This document shows positions 42,502 to 51,220 of a DNA stretch of 64,000 nt, in pieces. Position 1 is the stretch's first letter, and each line of letters starts with the position of its first letter. Origin of the DNA: CAG-103 sp963627135 (GTDB taxonomy: Bacteria; Bacillota; Clostridia; Oscillospirales; Oscillospiraceae); assembly GCA_963627135.1 (NCBI GenBank), contig CAVFZY010000015.1:1-64000 (forward strand). Reading direction: 5' to 3'. Under the pieces are notes generated by a model. That model saw nothing but the letters and a program-made list of their open reading frames with translations. It made no database searches and was not told the origin of the DNA. Position numbers and translations under genes: made by a program.

Positions 42502-44094
42502 GTGCACAACGACTGGTTCGAGGACGACAATGAGATCCGCCTGCTGCGCCGCGGCAAGCGCCGGCTGCTGGACATCGTGTTCGGCCGCACGATGGTCATC
42601 ACGCTGCTGCTCGTGCTGCAGATCGCCATCATGGTGCTCGGCGCGCACTATCTCGGCCGCTACTACCCCGCGCTGACGATCGTCCTGCGCGTGCTGAGCG
42701 TCGTGGTCATCATCTACCTCGTCAACAAGTCCGGCAGTGCGACGACGAAGATCACCTGGATCATCCTCGTCATGGCGCTGCCCGCGTTCGGCGTGCTGCT
42801 GTACCTGTTCGTGCAGCTCGATATCGGCCACCGCTACGCCAACCGCCGCGTGCAGGAGAGTATCCTCAGCACCGTACAGTACGTCCCGCGCCAGACCGAG
42901 CTCATGGCCCGCCTGCGTACCGAGCTGCCCGAGTTGCACAACCTCGCCGAGTATACGCTGCGCTCCGGCGACTACCCCGTGTATGAAAACACCGCCGTCA
43001 CCTACTACCCCATGGGTCAGAATAAGATCGGCGCGCTCATCGAGGCGCTGCAGTCGGCCGAGCACTTCATCTTCCTTGAGTATTTCATCATCGAGGAGGG
43101 CGACGTCTGGGGCCGTATCCTGAAAATTCTGGAGGAGCGGGTGCGCGCCGGGGTCGAGGTGCGCGTGCTCTATGACGGCACGTGCACGTTCTACCGCCTG
43201 CCGTACGGCTACCCCAAGCGCATGGAGGCGCTCGGCATCCGCTGCAAGATGTTCGCGCCGCTGCGCCCGCTCGTGAGCACGTATTATAATAACCGCGACC
43301 ACCGCAAGATCGCCATTATCGACGGGCGCGTCGGCTTCACTGGCGGCGTGAACCTCGCCGATGAATACGCGAATCTCGTGAGCGTCTACGGTGTGTGGAA
43401 GGACACGGCCGTGCGCTTGGGGGGCGAGGCTGTGCGCTCGCTCACGCTCATGTTCCTGCAGATGTGGGGCATGGACGAGCGCGAGCCGGACACCGACTCC
43501 TACGGCCGCTATCTCCATGTGCCCCAGCGGCTGCTGCCGGAAGCCTCAGGCTACGTCCTGCCGTATGCCGACAGCCCGCTCGACGATGAGCGCGTGGGCG
43601 AGTGCGTGTATCTCGACATCCTCAACCACGCCGAGCGCTATGTGCGCATCATGACCCCGTACCTCATCCTCGACGAGACGATGGTCATGGCGCTCACGTT
43701 CGCGGCCAAGCGCGGTGTGGATGTGGAGCTCATTTTGCCGCACGTGCCGGATAAAAAGTTTGCCTTTGCCCTCGCCAAGGGACACTACCGCGAGCTGCTC
43801 GACGCCGGGGTGAAAATTTACGAGTACACGCCCGGCTTCGTGCACGCGAAGGTGTTCGTCAGCGACGACCGCAAGGCTGTCGTCGGCACGATCAATCTCG
43901 ATTACCGCAGCCTGTACCTGCACTTTGAAGACGCGGTGTATCTCTATGACTGTCCGTGCATCCAGGACATTGTGGCGGACTTCGACGCCACGCGCGCCCA
44001 GTCGCAGATCGTCACGCACGGCGACCTTGCGCGCATCCCGCTGCACACACGCATCGCGGCCGCGCTGCTCAAGCTTGTCGCGCCGCTTATGTAA
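42502..44094 (+). CDS. cls: Cardiolipin synthase
   Basis: A 530-residue phospholipase-D-superfamily enzyme that condenses two phosphatidylglycerols to cardiolipin at the membrane. Two or three N-terminal membrane helices (about 28-105) precede two HKD motifs: NRDHRKIAIIDGRVGFTGG and FVHAKVFVSDDRKAVVGT. Both have the His, Lys and Asp required. Length and layout match Cls of Firmicutes. It starts with GTG (42502), 7 bases after GGAAGGAGG. It is followed after 28 bases by the DJ-1/PfpI gene, possibly in one transcript. Confidence 0.93.
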   Translation: MHNDWFEDDNEIRLLRRGKRRLLDIVFGRTMVITLLLVLQIAIMVLGAHYLGRYYPALTIVLRVLSVVVIIYLVNKSGSATTKITWIILVMALPAFGVLLYLFVQLDIGHRYANRRVQESILSTVQYVPRQTELMARLRTELPELHNLAEYTLRSGDYPVYENTAVTYYPMGQNKIGALIEALQSAEHFIFLEYFIIEEGDVWGRILKILEERVRAGVEVRVLYDGTCTFYRLPYGYPKRMEALGIRCKMFAPLRPLVSTYYNNRDHRKIAIIDGRVGFTGGVNLADEYANLVSVYGVWKDTAVRLGGEAVRSLTLMFLQMWGMDEREPDTDSYGRYLHVPQRLLPEASGYVLPYADSPLDDERVGECVYLDILNHAERYVRIMTPYLILDETMVMALTFAAKRGVDVELILPHVPDKKFAFALAKGHYRELLDAGVKIYEYTPGFVHAKVFVSDDRKAVVGTINLDYRSLYLHFEDAVYLYDCPCIQDIVADFDATRAQSQIVTHGDLARIPLHTRIAAALLKLVAPLM

Positions 44095-44122
44095 TCGATT
44101 TTTTGAGAAAGGGGAACCCATC

Positions 44123-44674
44123 ATGTCCAAATGTTATCTGCTGTTTGCCGAGGGGCTCGAGGAGTGCGAGGGCCTCATCACGCTCGACATTCTCCGCCGC
44201 GCCGGACTGGAGACGTATACTGTGTCCGTTCAGGACGCACACACCGTCGTCGGCACGCACGGCGTGCCCATCACGTGCGACCGCACGCTGCCGGAGTTGC
44301 TGGCAGCGCCGCCGGAGCTCATTGTGCTCCCAGGCGGCATGCCCGGCACGACGAATTTGGCCAAAAGCCCAGCCGTGGAGACGCTTGTGCGCCGCACGCT
44401 CGAGCATGGCGGCCGCGTGGCTGCCATCTGTGCCGCGCCGAGCGTGCTTGCGCAGTACGGCCTGCTCGCAGGCCGGCGCGCCACGTGCTATCCCGGCTTT
44501 GAGGAAAAATGCACCGGCGCGGACATGGTCGATGCCGATGTCGTCACCGACGGACCGGTCACGACCGGCCGCGCCCTCGGCGCGGCGATCCCATTTGCGC
44601 TCGAGCTTGTGCGCCTGCTCACCGATGAGCAGACCGCCGCGCGCACGGCCGGGGAGATCGTCTGGCACACGTGA
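44123..44674 (+). CDS. DJ-1/PfpI-family protein
   Basis: A 183-residue member of the DJ-1/PfpI/ThiJ group. It has the nucleophile elbow AAICAAPSVLA with the reactive cysteine, the N-terminal acidic residue in FAEGLEECE, and GGMPGTTNL. Members act in oxidative-stress defence, glyoxalase III or deglycase-like chemistry; the exact activity cannot be assigned. It starts at the ATG after GAAAGGGG and shares direction and close spacing with cls. Confidence 0.9.
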   Translation: MSKCYLLFAEGLEECEGLITLDILRRAGLETYTVSVQDAHTVVGTHGVPITCDRTLPELLAAPPELIVLPGGMPGTTNLAKSPAVETLVRRTLEHGGRVAAICAAPSVLAQYGLLAGRRATCYPGFEEKCTGADMVDADVVTDGPVTTGRALGAAIPFALELVRLLTDEQTAARTAGEIVWHT

Positions 44675-44677
44675 CGG

Positions 44678-44706
44678 TTGACAACGCACACGCGCGTGCG
44701 TAAAAT
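44678..44706 (+). promoter_or_regulatory. Promoter of the second membrane-tethered XRE gene
   Basis: TTGACA (44678-44683), 17-base spacer, TAAAAT (44701-44706). Confidence 0.7.
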
Positions 44707-44738
44707 AGACAAGATAAAACCATCGAGAGGTCGCCGCC

Positions 44739-45326
44739 ATGGATGAACTGAAACTCATCTTCGCCAGCAACCTGATCCGCCTGCGCACGGCCGCAGGCAT
44801 GACGCAGGCCGAGCTCGGCGAACAACTGAATTATTCGGACAAGTCGATCTCCAAATGGGAGCGCGGCGAGGCCATTCCCGACGCGGCGGTGCTCAAGCGC
44901 ATGAGCGAGATCTTCGGCGTCACAGTCGATTACCTGCTCAACGAGCACGACGCCTGGCAGCCGGCACCTGATACCGCCGGTGCGCGCGACCGCAGCCATT
45001 ATGCGATCATTCTCGTCGCCCTCATGGGCATTGTCACGCTGGCGGTGCTCGTGTTCGTGGTGCTGTGGCTGTGGCTCGGGCAGGTGGAATGGATCGTGTT
45101 TCCCTGCTTCGTGCCGGCGGCGGTCATCACGTACCTCGTGCTCAACAGCGTATTTTTCGGCGGGCGGGGCAATCTGTACGTCGTGCTCGGCCTTGTGGCG
45201 AGCATCTTCGCGGCCGCTTACCTCATGCTGCTGCGCTTCGGTATGAATTTCTGGCAGCTTTTCCTCATTCTCATCCCGGCCGAGGCCGTCGTGTATTTCA
45301 GCTTCAATATCCGTGCAAAGCATTGA
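44739..45326 (+). CDS. Membrane-tethered XRE-family regulator (paralogue)
   Basis: A 195-residue protein with an N-terminal Cro/C1 HTH (about 9-65; GMTQAELGEQLNYSDKSISK) and four C-terminal hydrophobic helices (about 88-190). It is a paralogue of the protein at 13721: same HTH style (LNYSDKSISKWERGEAIPDA versus FNYSDKAVSKWERGDSLPDA) and same membrane half. It likely responds to an envelope or membrane signal. Unlike its paralogue it has a normal leader with GAGAGG before the ATG. Confidence 0.85.
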   Translation: MDELKLIFASNLIRLRTAAGMTQAELGEQLNYSDKSISKWERGEAIPDAAVLKRMSEIFGVTVDYLLNEHDAWQPAPDTAGARDRSHYAIILVALMGIVTLAVLVFVVLWLWLGQVEWIVFPCFVPAAVITYLVLNSVFFGGRGNLYVVLGLVASIFAAAYLMLLRFGMNFWQLFLILIPAEAVVYFSFNIRAKH

Positions 45327-45364
45327 TGTTGCAGGCATTCTATGATTTGTAGAGTGCGTCTTTC

Positions 45365-45406
45365 GGGGCGTAGAACAGGGCAGAGCCGTGTTCTACGCCC
45401 CGGTTC
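45365..45406 (+). terminator. Terminator of the XRE-TM gene
   Basis: GGGGCGTAGAACA pairs with TGTTCTACGCCCC, followed by GGTTCCGTTTTG. Confidence 0.75.
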
Positions 45407-45520
45407 CGTTTTGTAGGTTGCGCAATGCCCTCCGCTGCGGGTATGATACCTGCGTATTGAGAAGGAACCACACCTGCCCGCCCGGCGGGCAAATCGAAGG
45501 ATGCAAAGGAGACCGACAAC

Positions 45521-46408
45521 ATGGCCGATTTCGTACTGAGCTGCTGCTCCACCGCCGACCTGACCAAGGAGCATTTCCAGCAGCGTGACATTTCGTATAT
45601 CTGCTTCCACTACGCGCTCGACGGCGTGGACTACCCGGATGATCTGGGCGAGACGATGCCTTTTGACAAGTTTTACGCCGCAATGGCAAACGGCGCCGAG
45701 ACGCGCACCTCGCAGGTGAACATCTCGGAGTTCGTAGACTATTTCACCCCGTTTCTCGAGCAGGGCAAGGACATTTTGCACGTCTGCCTGTCCTCGGGCC
45801 TGTCGGGTGTGTCGAACTCGGCGGAGAACGCCGCGCGCATCGTCCGCGAGCGCTATCCCGACCGGAAAATTTACATCGTCGACTCGCTCGGCGCGTCCTC
45901 GGGCTACGGCTTGCTGATGGACCGCCTGGCCGACCTGCGCGACGAGGGCATGTCCATCGACGGCGTGCGCGACTGGGCTGAGGCGCACAAGCTCGAGTTG
46001 CACCACTGGTTTTTCTCCACGGACCTGACGTTCTATGTCAAGGGTGGCCGCATCTCGAAGGTGGCCGGTGTGTTCGGCGGCCTGCTGGACATCTGCCCGC
46101 TGCTGAACATGGATAACCTCGGCCGGCTCATCCCGCGCTCCAAGATCCGCGGCAAGAAGCGCGTCATGAAAGAGATCGTTGCCCGCATGGAAGAGCACGC
46201 GCAGGGCGGCCTCGACTACTCCGGCAAGTGCTACATCTCCAATTCGGCGTGCTATGACGACGCGCGCGCCGTGGCCGACGAGATCGAGCAGAAGTTCCCG
46301 AAGCTCAATGGCAAGGTCGAGATCTACAGCGTCGGCACTACCATTGGCAGCCATACCGGTCCGGGCACCGTGGCCCTGTTCTTCTGGGGCGACGAGCGCA
46401 AGGACTGA
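45521..46408 (+). CDS. DegV-family fatty-acid-binding protein
   Basis: A 295-residue DegV protein. It starts FVLSCCSTADL, where most read I.TDSt.dl. It continues with TSQVNISEF, LSSGLSGVSNSA, VDSLGASSGYGLL and the C-terminal GSHTGPGTVALFF. DegV proteins bind fatty acids, and some act as FakB partners of fatty acid kinase. The start follows AAAGGAGACC. It has its own promoter (TTGCGC..TATGAT) and a strong terminator. Confidence 0.93.
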   Translation: MADFVLSCCSTADLTKEHFQQRDISYICFHYALDGVDYPDDLGETMPFDKFYAAMANGAETRTSQVNISEFVDYFTPFLEQGKDILHVCLSSGLSGVSNSAENAARIVRERYPDRKIYIVDSLGASSGYGLLMDRLADLRDEGMSIDGVRDWAEAHKLELHHWFFSTDLTFYVKGGRISKVAGVFGGLLDICPLLNMDNLGRLIPRSKIRGKKRVMKEIVARMEEHAQGGLDYSGKCYISNSACYDDARAVADEIEQKFPKLNGKVEIYSVGTTIGSHTGPGTVALFFWGDERKD

Positions 46409-46445
46409 TTGGTCGATAAATCCCCCTTATCTTTTTTCCATCCCA

Positions 46446-46484
46446 AACAAAATCCCCTGACCGTTCGGTCAGGGGATTTTGTCG
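46446..46484. terminator. Bidirectional terminator
   Basis: AAAATCCCCTGACCG-TTCG(loop)-CGGTCAGGGGATTTT with T/A tracts on both sides, between degV and the converging dehydratase gene. Confidence 0.9.
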
Positions 46485-46549
46485 TATTGCTTTCTTCGCG
46501 TTTGTGCCGTGCCGCCTCTCGTTTTCTGCATGGGAGACGCTGCCGCAAT

Positions 46550-48124
46550 TTACCACGTCAGCGCGTCGTCAAAGTCCACGAGGTCGGGCCGCACGGGCTC
46601 CTCGCCCATGACGGTCTGCATATAGAGATTGACCTGGCGGCGCATATCGCGCTTGGAGATCGTGCGCGAATCGAGCAGATCCTGCGCGACCCAGAGCATA
46701 TGTATGCCGCGCGCGGCCGCCTGCTCCTCGAACACACCGCGCAGACCGTCCATGCCCTTGCAGGAGATCTGGTCGTACATGAGTACCATGTCGGCGTTGT
46801 ACTGCCTGCAGACGATCCACAGCTCATCGAGCACGTTTGCGTAGCCGCCCTTCGTGTGCTTGCGCATGGTGGTGCGCTGATAGCTGCGCGCGAGATCGGC
46901 GAGCGCCTGATCCCGGTCCTTGGTGTTAATAATGATGTCGGAAATGAGCGACTCCATGCTTGCCACGACGTTGATGCCCCAGCAGTTTTCCGCCCAGACG
47001 GAGAAGTCGGGGTAGAAGTTCGCCGGGCACGACCACTCGACGCAGCGGTGGCGCATTGCGGGGGCGCATGGCTTTTTCTGCTGGTAGCCGCGCATCATGA
47101 TGCGGTTGACGCGGCGGTCGGTGTCGAGAAAATGCGGGTCCATGCCGCCGGAGAGATGGTAGAAAAACATGCGGTAGATCCAGAACGTTTCGCCCGTCAT
47201 TTGCGGGTAGGGCGTGCGGTTGACCTCCCACTTCTGCAACTCGTACTCCGTCTCCTGATTGTAGACCTTCATGGCGCGGAAAAACGCGTCCCAGTCGAAC
47301 GTCTCGCCGGTCTGCTCCTCGATGAAGCGGATGAGCCCCCGCAGCTCCTCGACGGCGTAGTCCTGCACTGCCTCCTCATTGTAGCGGATGGGCACGCCGA
47401 AGTAGTACGTGGGGAGGTTAAAGTACCGGTCCTGATACGACGTTGTGGCAACGCTGCCATCGCACGGCATGTTGCAGGCGACAAAGCACGTGCCAAGCTT
47501 GGGATACTCGTCGCGCAGGGCGCAGCCGGCCTCGGCTGAGGGCAGGGGGCAGACGTCGGCCGGGATGCCGAAGTTCTCGGCCGCGTCGAGGTACGGCGGG
47601 GTGATCTGCTGGTCGAGGATGGAGCACAGAAACACCGGCAGCACCTGCGCCGGCAGGTAGATGAGGTTCGGGAAGCCGGCCATGATCTCGCCCGGGACGA
47701 GCTCGTCAAAGAGCACGACCTTTTTGGATAGTTTGTTGTCGGGGTGGAAGTGCTCGTCGGCCACGAACGAGATGCGCAGCATGTCGGTGGCCTTTTTCAC
47801 GATGCGGTCGTACTGCGCGCGGGCCATGCGCAGCTGGTTGCCGCGCATGCCGAGCGTGCCGCGGTCGACAAAGTTCGGGTAGGTCAGATAGGTCGTGAAC
47901 CACTGGTAGCGAAACAGCGCGCGCACGGCCGACACCGGGCACTTGGCCACAAAGACGACCATGTCCTTCCAGCACTTGAGCCACATGTAGAAATCGAACG
48001 CCGTGTCGCGCACGCCGCGCAGCTCGCGGTAGCGAAACCGGCCCTTTTCGGGATCAAAGCGGTATGTATAGTCATTGATGTGGCGGAGAAATTCCCGCAG
48101 GGAGCGCTTTTCTTTGTCAGCCAT
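46550..48124 (-). CDS. 2-hydroxyacyl-CoA dehydratase family protein (large subunit)
   Basis: A 524-residue protein of the HgdB/FldBC-type dehydratase family. Scattered cysteines fit an iron-sulfur ligand role (CNMPCDGS near the middle; CVEWSCPANF; YDQISCKGMDG). The typical segment AVQDYAVEELRGLIRFIEEQTG and the motif MRRQVNLYMQTV near the end are present. Such subunits dehydrate 2-hydroxyacyl-CoA by a ketyl-radical mechanism and require a one-electron activator ATPase, which is not in this window. The start at 48124 is preferred from GGAGG at 9 bases; a GTG at 48130 is possible. It overlaps or abuts the upstream subunit gene. Confidence 0.8.
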   Translation of the reverse strand: MADKEKRSLREFLRHINDYTYRFDPEKGRFRYRELRGVRDTAFDFYMWLKCWKDMVVFVAKCPVSAVRALFRYQWFTTYLTYPNFVDRGTLGMRGNQLRMARAQYDRIVKKATDMLRISFVADEHFHPDNKLSKKVVLFDELVPGEIMAGFPNLIYLPAQVLPVFLCSILDQQITPPYLDAAENFGIPADVCPLPSAEAGCALRDEYPKLGTCFVACNMPCDGSVATTSYQDRYFNLPTYYFGVPIRYNEEAVQDYAVEELRGLIRFIEEQTGETFDWDAFFRAMKVYNQETEYELQKWEVNRTPYPQMTGETFWIYRMFFYHLSGGMDPHFLDTDRRVNRIMMRGYQQKKPCAPAMRHRCVEWSCPANFYPDFSVWAENCWGINVVASMESLISDIIINTKDRDQALADLARSYQRTTMRKHTKGGYANVLDELWIVCRQYNADMVLMYDQISCKGMDGLRGVFEEQAAARGIHMLWVAQDLLDSRTISKRDMRRQVNLYMQTVMGEEPVRPDLVDFDDALTW

Positions 48125-48126
48125 GG

Positions 48127-49323
48127 TCACTTGCCTCCTCTCTGCGCCTGGATCTGCTTGATCTCCAAGCTCTCGACGAATGCCTGCACGCGCGTGCGCA
48201 GCTGGCCGTTGCCGCCGGTGGCGTTCTGCCGGTCGACCGCGACGGACGGGATGCCGTAGTCGTGCGTGATGACGTGGCTCGCCAGCGCGCGCTCATAGCC
48301 CCAGTACTCGCAGAACTTGAGCTGTTCGTACAGCACGCCCTGCGCGTGGTATTCCTCACACAGGTCGCGCACGAGCCGCCAGCGGCCCTCCACCTTCTCA
48401 CGCTGCATGTAGCGCGGGCACTGGCTCGTGGTGAGGTAGTGACGGGCGATGCTCTCGAGCACCGGCAGGTCAGGGTCGAGATGAATCTCCTCGCGGCCGG
48501 GCGTGGAGCCGAAGCAGAAACGGTCGACCACGACGAGCGCGCCCGCCTCCTCCACGAGCTTGGTGAAGCCGGGGTCGTCGATCTCGCTGCCGACGACGGC
48601 GATCTTCACACGGAAGTTCGGCTTTGCATCGGGCTCGCGCTGGCGCAGCTCCTCGAGCGTCTCGCGCAGCTTATCGACGATGAGGTACTTCGGGCAGCAG
48701 TAGCTCACGAGGTTGAGGATGTGGTACTCATAGCCCGTGATGCGCGGGTTTTCCTCCTTGCGGAACCGGCCAATTTCGGTCAGGATGCGGCAGACCTCGT
48801 TGTGCTCGGCCACCGCCTTGCGCAGCGCGTCGTCCGAGACGTCCACGTCGTAGACCTCGTGCAGCGGCTCAAGCACCTTGCGCCGGAGCTGGTCGACATA
48901 GTGGCGCACGGTGTTCGGCGTGACCTTGAAGGGCATGTCGAGGAAGGTGACAAAAAAATTTTCGTTGTCCACGAGATGCAGCAGCTCGAAGTGCTCGAGC
49001 GCGCGGTTCATCTCCGAGCAGGTCTCCGTCGCCAGCAGGGCGGACAGGAAGTTGTAGCCCCCCTCGATGCCGCGCTCGAGCAGCGACTTGCAGTAGTCGC
49101 AGATGAAGTTCGACATGTAGTACGACGAGATGTCCAGCGACCCCGTCAGCGGCGCGCGCAGCCGCACCGAAAAGCAGTCGCCGGTGTTGAGCAGCACCTC
49201 CGGCATGTGGTAGCAGGTGTAGGCCAGCGCGTGCTTCCCCTCGGCACACGCCTGCTGCACGAGCGGGTTGTTCGCGCTCTCGAGCAGCTTTTCAAATTCG
49301 TAAAGATATTTCAGGTCTTTCAA
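48127..49323 (-). CDS. 2-hydroxyacyl-CoA dehydratase family protein (small subunit)
   Basis: A 398-residue dehydratase-family partner. It has the usual N-terminal CYHMPEVLL-type block, KIAVVGSEIDDPGF with the family GS motif, QCPRYM and the C-terminal KFCEYWGYERA then GQLRTRVQAFVESLE, which is diagnostic for the group. Together with the downstream larger subunit it probably forms the heterodimeric dehydratase carrying iron-sulfur clusters. The natural substrate (2-hydroxyglutaryl-, lactyl-, phenyllactyl-CoA or other) cannot be told from sequence. No CoA transferase or activator is next to it. Confidence 0.82.
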   Translation of the reverse strand: MKDLKYLYEFEKLLESANNPLVQQACAEGKHALAYTCYHMPEVLLNTGDCFSVRLRAPLTGSLDISSYYMSNFICDYCKSLLERGIEGGYNFLSALLATETCSEMNRALEHFELLHLVDNENFFVTFLDMPFKVTPNTVRHYVDQLRRKVLEPLHEVYDVDVSDDALRKAVAEHNEVCRILTEIGRFRKEENPRITGYEYHILNLVSYCCPKYLIVDKLRETLEELRQREPDAKPNFRVKIAVVGSEIDDPGFTKLVEEAGALVVVDRFCFGSTPGREEIHLDPDLPVLESIARHYLTTSQCPRYMQREKVEGRWRLVRDLCEEYHAQGVLYEQLKFCEYWGYERALASHVITHDYGIPSVAVDRQNATGGNGQLRTRVQAFVESLEIKQIQAQRGGK

Positions 49324-49499
49324 ACGGCTCTCCCCTCCATGTTAAAAAAGTCGCATACTGGTAGACACATTATACAGGACATTGTCCGATATCGCAATAG
49401 ATTTTGAACATCTTTCCTGAAAATGTGCAAAAATTGACCACCCGTTTCCACCACCGCTGTGGTATAATGGGCGCAGAAGATCTGCAGGAGGTGCCCATC

Positions 49500-49739
49500 A
49501 TGAAGCCCCAGTTTGCCAATGTGTTCAACGTCTCGGTCAACGACAACCGCTCGGAGTGCTCGCTGAGCTTTTACCATATGTATATGCAGCACAATTACAC
49601 GCCCCAGCCCAAGGGGCTGATCGACATGCCGGAAAAGACGGTCGGCGAGGTCGCGAGTATCATGCTCACGCGCGAGGGGGCGCACGCGCTCACGCGCCTG
49701 CTCATCCAGAGCTTTGGCCTGCCGGAGGACCAGGCATGA
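49500..49739 (+). CDS. Small conserved-looking protein
   Basis: A 79-residue protein beginning MKPQFANVFNVSVND, with a C-terminal half (TVGEVASIMLTREGAHALTRLL) that faintly resembles DUF3467-type small proteins; the similarity is too weak to name it. It is preceded by CAGGAGG at 7 bases and overlaps the next start codon (ATGA), so it is a real translated gene. Function unknown. Confidence 0.75.
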   Translation: MKPQFANVFNVSVNDNRSECSLSFYHMYMQHNYTPQPKGLIDMPEKTVGEVASIMLTREGAHALTRLLIQSFGLPEDQA

Positions 49740-49960
49740 GCGCGGCGGAGACGCTCCGCCCCGGCCGCTACCGGCACTTCAAGGGCAGGGAATATGAGCT
49801 GCTGTTTCTCGCCACGCACTCGGAGACGCGGGAGCCGATGGTCGTCTACCGCGCGCTCTACGGGGAGCGGGGCATCTGGGTGCGCCCCGCCGCCATGTGG
49901 GAGGAAGTGATTGAGCGCGACGGGCAGACCGTCCGCCGCTTCACGTACATCGGGGACTGA
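49736..49960 (+). CDS. DUF1653 family protein
   Basis: A 74-residue protein with the full DUF1653 pattern: GRYRHFKGREYELLFLA, HSETREPMVVYRALYG, IWVRPAAMWEE and RFTYIGD. Members are small, widespread and of unknown biochemical role. It is translationally coupled to the 79-residue gene before it. Confidence 0.9.
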   Translation: MSAAETLRPGRYRHFKGREYELLFLATHSETREPMVVYRALYGERGIWVRPAAMWEEVIERDGQTVRRFTYIGD

Positions 49961-49963
49961 TAT

Positions 49964-50002
49964 GCTCCAACGAGAACCGCTTCGTTGGGTTCTCGTTGGA
50001 AG
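49964..50002 (+). terminator. Hairpin after the DUF1653 gene
   Basis: TCCAACGAGAACC pairs with GGTTCTCGTTGGA around a short loop. No T run follows, so it may be a weak or assisted terminator. Confidence 0.55.
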
Positions 50003-50101
50003 GAGCCGTGGCTGCGGTTTTGGGATTGACCCGCCGCCGGAAACGTGATACCATATTTTCGGTCACTTTGTGCCGAAACCTGTCACCGAGGATGTGGGGA
50101 T

Positions 50102-50833
50102 ATGCGAAAAGCTCTCAAAACCGTCTTGTGCGTCGCGCTCGTGCTGGCGCTGGCCGTGGTCATTGCGCTGCGCGTGCTGCCGCCGATGAATGCCCCGGCG
50201 CAGTCCGCCGCCGTCACGCCGACCCCGGCCGCGACCATCGCGCCCACCCCCACGCTCGAGCCGGACAACGGCCTGCCGAAGGTCAACACCGGCAGCTGGG
50301 AGCTCACGCTCGTCAACGCGCAGCATTCCATCGGCGAGGCCGTGCCCGAGGATCTTGCCGAGCTCGAGGGCGGCCGGTATTTTGATGCTCGCGCCGTGGA
50401 CGCGCTGAAAGAGTTCATCGCCGGCGCGCGCGCCGAGGGGCTGAGTGTGTGCCTGTCGAGCGCGTACCGCAGCTATAACGAGCAGACGTATCTGTTCAAC
50501 CGCAAAGTCGGTCAGTGCGGCGGGGACGAGGCCGCGGCCGCCCGCATCGTCAACCGCCCCGGCACGAGCGAGCATCAGCTCGGCCTGTGTGCCGACATTA
50601 CGGACAAATTCTACGAGGTCAAGACGCAGGACCTCGAAAAGACTGCGCTCTACCAGTGGATGTACGCCCACTGCCAGGACTACGGCTTCATCCTGCGCTA
50701 CCCCGCCGACAAGCAGGACATCACCGGCGTCATGTACGAGCCATGGCACTTCCGCTACGTCGGCAAGGAGGCGGCCGCGTACATCATGGGCAACGGCCTC
50801 TGCTTCGAGGAGTTCCTCGACCTGTATAAATGA
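50102..50833 (+). CDS. D-alanyl-D-alanine carboxypeptidase (VanY-like)
   Basis: A 243-residue M15B-type metallopeptidase. An N-terminal membrane anchor/signal (about 5-26) and a Thr/Pro-rich linker precede the catalytic domain. That domain has SSAYRSYNEQTYLF, the zinc motif GTSEHQLGLCADI (His and Asp ligands) and EPWHFRYVG (catalytic Glu and third His). These enzymes trim the terminal D-Ala of peptidoglycan stem peptides outside the membrane. Length matches VanY/DacB-like proteins. No vancomycin-resistance genes are nearby, so a housekeeping wall role is likely. Confidence 0.92.
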   Translation: MRKALKTVLCVALVLALAVVIALRVLPPMNAPAQSAAVTPTPAATIAPTPTLEPDNGLPKVNTGSWELTLVNAQHSIGEAVPEDLAELEGGRYFDARAVDALKEFIAGARAEGLSVCLSSAYRSYNEQTYLFNRKVGQCGGDEAAAARIVNRPGTSEHQLGLCADITDKFYEVKTQDLEKTALYQWMYAHCQDYGFILRYPADKQDITGVMYEPWHFRYVGKEAAAYIMGNGLCFEEFLDLYK

Positions 50834-50929
50834 ATCTCCCCGGGGTGCGTCCTGCAGGAAACGCCCCGGATTTGTGCGTTTTGCTGCAAAGTTCTAGTTA
50901 ATTTTTATGGAAATTGTGAAAATCCCCGC

Positions 50930-50958
50930 TTGTAATCTTGCATTTTCTCTGTTAAACT
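50930..50958 (+). promoter_or_regulatory. Promoter of the 24-codon gene
   Basis: TTGTAA (50930-50935), 17-base spacer, TAAACT (50953-50958), in a locally AT-rich stretch. Confidence 0.6.
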
Positions 50959-50994
50959 ATAAATAACTGAAAAAGAAAGGAGCGTGATAACGTT

Positions 50995-51069
50995 ATGCGT
51001 ACCAATCGAGTCCAGGACTTGGACGATCTGATTTTCTCGGACAGCAGCTGGCAGCCCAGCAGCAAGTGA
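50995..51069 (+). CDS. 24-residue peptide gene, function unknown
   Basis: A strong ribosome-binding site (AAAGGAG, about 10 bases upstream) precedes ATG and a 24-codon frame MRTNRVQDLDDLIF..SSWQPSSK ending in TGA. It has its own promoter at 50930 and a terminator at 51091, so it is a complete tiny transcription unit and not a gene fragment. The peptide is acidic in the middle and Ser/Pro-rich at the end, with no signal sequence or cysteine. It could be a regulatory micropeptide, a leader-type or precursor peptide, or the coding part of a dual-function RNA. Too short for normal gene finders. Confidence 0.6.
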   Translation: MRTNRVQDLDDLIFSDSSWQPSSK

Positions 51070-51090
51070 GAAGCCATAGAGCCGGATGAC

Positions 51091-51116
51091 GCCACGCCAT
51101 GTGCGTGGATTTTTTA
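51091..51116 (+). terminator. Terminator of the 24-codon gene
   Basis: CCACGC-CAT-GTGCGTGG followed by ATTTTTTAT. Confidence 0.8.
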
Positions 51117-51220
51117 TATTTAAAACGCGATCCATACCGGCCTTCGTTTGAAAAACGGTTGCATTTTTCGCGCCGTTGTGCTACGAATAGAAATACTAAT
51201 AAAATAGGAGGCTGATCTCT

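Noticed and set aside
50102..50833. Vancomycin-resistance VanY
   Set aside because: The fold matches, but no vanHAX-type ligase genes or linked VanRS pair are nearby; a general wall carboxypeptidase is more likely.
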